9,110 bases of DNA from JAFDVL01 sp043736395. GTDB lineage: Bacteria; Acidobacteriota; Blastocatellia; RBC074. The stretch is taken from contig JAYTCQ010000159.1 of assembly GCA_043736395.1 (NCBI GenBank), forward strand, positions 1-9,110. Reading direction: 5' to 3'. Positions 7,068 to 9,110 of this stretch are shown here, piece by piece. Under the pieces are notes generated by a model. The model saw nothing but the letters and a program-made list of their open reading frames with translations, made no database searches and was not told the origin of the DNA. The position numbers were made by a program, and so were the translations under genes. Each line of letters starts with the position of its first letter. Position 1 is the first letter of the stretch.

Positions 7068-8180
7068 TTATAAGCTTAAAAGCTTCTTCACAATATCGTG
7101 CGCCGCATTCGGATGCCCCATTTTACGGGCGTTTTCCTGCATTTTTGCAAATCGTTTGGTGTCATCCAGCAACTTATCTAGTTTGTAACTGAGCACAGGT
7201 AAATTGTTGCAACGGATGGCGGCTCCGGCTTCTAGCAAATGATCGGAGTTGCGTTCTTCCTGTCCGGGGATCGGATTGACTACGACGAAAACCAGGCCTT
7301 TGGCTAACGCTTCCGAAGTCGTTAAGCCGCCGGGTTTTCCGAGCACAATATCTGACGCGGACATGTATTCGTCCATCTCTGTCGTGTATCCGATGGGCTT
7401 CACTTTGACGTTTCCGGTGATTTTGATTTTTTCGAGGCGGGATTTTAATTCTTCATTGCGACCGCAGATCGCTACGATTTGCGCGGGATGTTTGAGCTTC
7501 AGCAATTCGTTAATTAATTCATCAATAGCGCCTACGCCGAAGCCTCCGGCGGAGACTAAAATTGTCGTCAAATCAGACGCAAGTCCGTGCTTTTTTCGCA
7601 TTTCCAATTTGTCTTTTTTCTTCGCAAAAATCGGATCAATCGGGATCCCGCTGACGGTGATTTTATCAGCAGGGATTCCCAGCGCTTCGAGGTAGACGCG
7701 CGTTTCTTCAAGCGCAACAAAATATTGTTCGTAGTGATGACAGAGCCACATCGCGTGCGCATCGAAATCTGTCACGACAATTGCCTGACGGCTGGCAAGG
7801 CGTTCTTTGGCTTTGAGCCACGACACAATTTCCGCTGGCAGAAAATGCGTACAGACAATCATATCGGGCTGATATTCCTTGAGCATCTTCACAAACGGGC
7901 GTGTATTGAGCTTATCTAATGCCAGCCGTCGGCGTTCGTTTTTCCACGGCTTATCGAGGCGATCATAAAAAAATCCCGGCAGTTCCGGCATTTTATTCAC
8001 GACGTCAATGTAGGCTTTGGAATACAAATGCTGAAAAATTTTGCTGGTGTATTCGAGCGTATCAATATTACGAACTTCGCGTGCCGCATTTGATTCAAGT
8101 AAGGCGCGTTCCACCGCTTGAGCAGCGCGTAAATGCCCCGCTCCGGCGGAGGCGGAAAGAACTAAGACTTTATTGAACAT
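7068..8180 (-). CDS. MGDG-synthase/UgtP-type GT28 glycosyltransferase
   Basis: A 370-residue GT-B glycosyltransferase of the diacylglycerol glycosyltransferase group (MGDG synthase N-terminal domain plus a GT28 C-terminal domain). The family moves Gal, Glc or GlcNAc from a UDP-sugar to a lipid at the cytoplasmic face of the membrane. The N-terminus V-L-V-L-S-A-S-A-G-A-G-H-L-R-A-A (from residue 5) is the glycine-rich acceptor/membrane-side motif. P-D-M-I-V-C-T-H and V-V-T-D-F-D-A-H-A-M-W follow in the N-terminal domain. The nucleotide-sugar domain has S-A-G-G-F-G-V-G-A, then G-K-P-G-G-L-T-T-S-E-A-L-A (from 281) and N-P-I-P-G-Q-E-E-R-N, all family hallmarks. Length is usual. A glycolipid product is probable; the exact sugar and acceptor are not readable. 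The ATG at 8180 is chosen. An upstream in-frame ATG at 8225 would add 15 residues, but those codons are made of the repeat at 8192-8275 and are not homologous protein. There is no Shine-Dalgarno, only an A-rich leader. Confidence 0.9.
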   Translation of the reverse strand: MFNKVLVLSASAGAGHLRAAQAVERALLESNAAREVRNIDTLEYTSKIFQHLYSKAYIDVVNKMPELPGFFYDRLDKPWKNERRRLALDKLNTRPFVKMLKEYQPDMIVCTHFLPAEIVSWLKAKERLASRQAIVVTDFDAHAMWLCHHYEQYFVALEETRVYLEALGIPADKITVSGIPIDPIFAKKKDKLEMRKKHGLASDLTTILVSAGGFGVGAIDELINELLKLKHPAQIVAICGRNEELKSRLEKIKITGNVKVKPIGYTTEMDEYMSASDIVLGKPGGLTTSEALAKGLVFVVVNPIPGQEERNSDHLLEAGAAIRCNNLPVLSYKLDKLLDDTKRFAKMQENARKMGHPNAAHDIVKKLLSL

Positions 8181-8191
8181 GATTTTTTTAG

Positions 8192-8275
8192 GTAGGATAG
8201 GCGTCCCCGCCTGTCCTGGTTTCACAACAAAAGTTTTTGCTGAGACAAGAGGACAGGCGGGGACGCCTATCCTAC
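8192..8275. repeat. REPIN-like pair of facing hairpins with 26-bp perfect arms
   Basis: Arms 8192-8217 and 8250-8275 are perfect reverse complements, 32 nt apart. Each arm is also a hairpin. 8194-8203 pairs with 8208-8217 over a TCCC loop, with one T.G pair (8198/8213). The right arm, 8250-8259 with 8264-8273, has the equivalent C.A pair (8254/8269). Both outer ends begin GTAG when read inward, like REP sequences. A seven-T run flanks each side on the plus strand (8183-8189 and 8276-8282). The left end is 11 nt from the glycosyltransferase ATG. Confidence 0.8.
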
Positions 8276-8345
8276 TTTTTTTGTAAGCGAGCTAATTCTG
8301 CGCGAATGCGAATAAATTATCACGAAAAATCAGGGATGAAAAAGA

Positions 8346-9014
8346 TTATTCAAACTGCTTTTTGAAATCTGCGAATTGCGTTTTCAATTCAGCGACTTCG
8401 TTTTTTAGCAAAGCGATTTCGGCTTCGAGTTGAACGATCCTTTCTTCTTTCACGGATGAAGAATTTGACACGCGCGGAGCCGCAACGCTTGCTGCCATTT
8501 CTTCGATATTCACTTCGCCCGATAGCAAATGCATGTAGCGGGATTCTTTCGTTCCGGCCTGGCGCGGCAATTTTATGACTAAGGGTTTACGTCCGGGGCT
8601 GTCGGATAAATCATTCAAAACGGCTTCGACGGCGGCGGAAGATTCAAAGCTAAACAACGAATTCGTACGGCTGCGAAGTTCGCCGGGAGTTTGCGCTCCA
8701 CGTAGCAACAACACGCACATCACCGCATTTTCTTCTTCATTCAAATCGTAAGCTTCGGGGAAAAGATGGCCGTATTTGGCGACTCTCGCATCGGCTCCGC
8801 TGAAGACGTAAGCGAGTTTTTTTTCGCGCAAAACATTTAGCGTTTTTTGGACGATTTGCTCATCGTATACAACGACGGGATCGCGGCTGGATTTTTGATT
8901 GCAAGCGTTGATTAATGAATTGAGAGTGAGCGGATAATATTCAGGTGTTGTGATTTTCTTTTCGACCAATGCGCCAATGACGCGCGTTTCATATTCATTT
9001 AAAATTATGTCCAC
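8346..9014 (-). CDS. yceH: YceH family protein (DUF480), two winged-helix domains plus coiled coil
   Basis: A 222-residue protein matching E. coli YceH (about 215 aa) along its length. The N-terminal winged helix carries E-T-R-V-I-G-A-L-V-E-K-K-I-T-T-P-E-Y-Y-P-L-T and N-A-C-N-Q-K-S-S-R-D-P, the strongest DUF480 signatures. V-F-S-G-A-D-A-R-V-A-K-Y-G-H links to a second winged helix (L-L-L-R-G-A-Q-T-P-G-E-L-R-S-R). The family R-Y-M-H-L-L-S-G precedes a coiled-coil tail (about 188-222, I-V-Q-L-E-A-E-I-A-L-L-K). The role of the family is unknown; a DNA-binding or regulatory role is inferred from the fold. The start is a GTG at 9014-9012: it places the first residues exactly where the family starts, with a modest GGGA seven bases before it. 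An inverted repeat begins 13 nt upstream. Its stop is 165 bp before the glycosyltransferase start on the same strand. Confidence 0.93.
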   Translation of the reverse strand: MDIILNEYETRVIGALVEKKITTPEYYPLTLNSLINACNQKSSRDPVVVYDEQIVQKTLNVLREKKLAYVFSGADARVAKYGHLFPEAYDLNEEENAVMCVLLLRGAQTPGELRSRTNSLFSFESSAAVEAVLNDLSDSPGRKPLVIKLPRQAGTKESRYMHLLSGEVNIEEMAASVAAPRVSNSSSVKEERIVQLEAEIALLKNEVAELKTQFADFKKQFE

Positions 9015-9027
9015 AAGTTTCCCATCG

Positions 9028-9103
9028 TGTCAGTACCACCTGCGGTAGCGGGTGGTTTTTGTTTGGCGATCTCAACTACCCGCTACCGCAGGTGGTACTG
9101 ACA
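9028..9103. repeat. REPIN-like pair of facing hairpins with 30-bp arms
   Basis: Arms 9028-9057 and 9074-9103 are reverse complements with one mismatch (9054/9077) and 16 nt between them. Each folds alone. 9035-9043 pairs with 9048-9056 over a GGTA loop, with one T.G pair (9041/9050). 9075-9083 pairs with 9088-9096, with the equivalent C.A (9081/9090) plus one extra T.G (9077/9094). The sequence is unrelated to the element at 8192 but the design is the same. Outer ends read TGTCAGTACC rather than GTAG. The left end is 13 nt upstream of the yceH GTG start, so the repeat probably contains or overlaps its promoter or leader. Confidence 0.8.
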
Positions 9104-9110
9104 AAAGTCA

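Noticed and set aside
7249..7695. 148-codon plus-strand frame, and other long frames antisense to the glycosyltransferase and barrel genes.
   Set aside because: They lie wholly inside well-supported genes on the opposite strand, resemble no family, and arise from the codon use of the real gene.
8250..8282. Hairpin at 8250-8273 followed by seven T residues looks like an intrinsic terminator on the plus strand.
   Set aside because: No plus-strand gene precedes it. The minus-strand genes would meet A residues instead, and the structure is explained as half of the paired-hairpin repeat.
1..9110. The multiple inverted repeats considered as a CRISPR array or phage attachment sites.
   Set aside because: The repeats differ from each other, are not regularly spaced, have no spacers, and no cas, integrase or tRNA gene is present.

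Overview
The window looks like ordinary chromosome from an Acidobacteriota-type genome, possibly Blastocatellia or Pyrinomonadaceae. That placement is inference. It rests on moderate GC with AT-rich spacers, a Tat-exported DUF1501 protein, a DUF5916 outer-membrane barrel with a CBM9-like front domain, and a YceH protein. The spacers also hold many long inverted repeats of a kind I associate with these genomes. There is no rRNA, tRNA, CRISPR array, phage gene or transposase gene.

Layout: a 9-bp spacer follows a cut-off inverted repeat (1-56) and leads into a plus-strand DUF1501 gene (66-1535). Next come a near-perfect palindrome (1575-1627) and a plus-strand putative lipoprotein (1762-2679). 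A large minus-strand outer-membrane protein gene (2701-4992) converges on it, 21 bp away. A divergent plus-strand winged-helix protein follows (5188-5829). Then three minus-strand genes run in the same direction: an EamA/DMT transporter (5968-6882), an MGDG-synthase-type glycosyltransferase (7068-8180) and YceH/DUF480 (8346-9014). The last three are separated by 165-185 bp spacers full of inverted repeats, so they need not form one operon.

The proteins do not suggest a shared pathway. Three (DUF1501, lipoprotein, DUF5916 barrel) appear to be exported or envelope proteins. The transporter and glycosyltransferase act at the inner membrane. YceH and the 5188 product look like winged-helix proteins.

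The most interesting signal is in the spacers. Six inverted-repeat elements with essentially unrelated sequences lie there. Three of them (1-56, 8192-8275, 9028-9103) share one design: two short hairpins facing each other, each stem with a single T.G or C.A mismatch at the equivalent place, as in REP/REPIN elements. Four genes (66, 6882, 8180, 9014) begin only 9-15 nt after the end of such a repeat. I see no convincing new multi-gene system.
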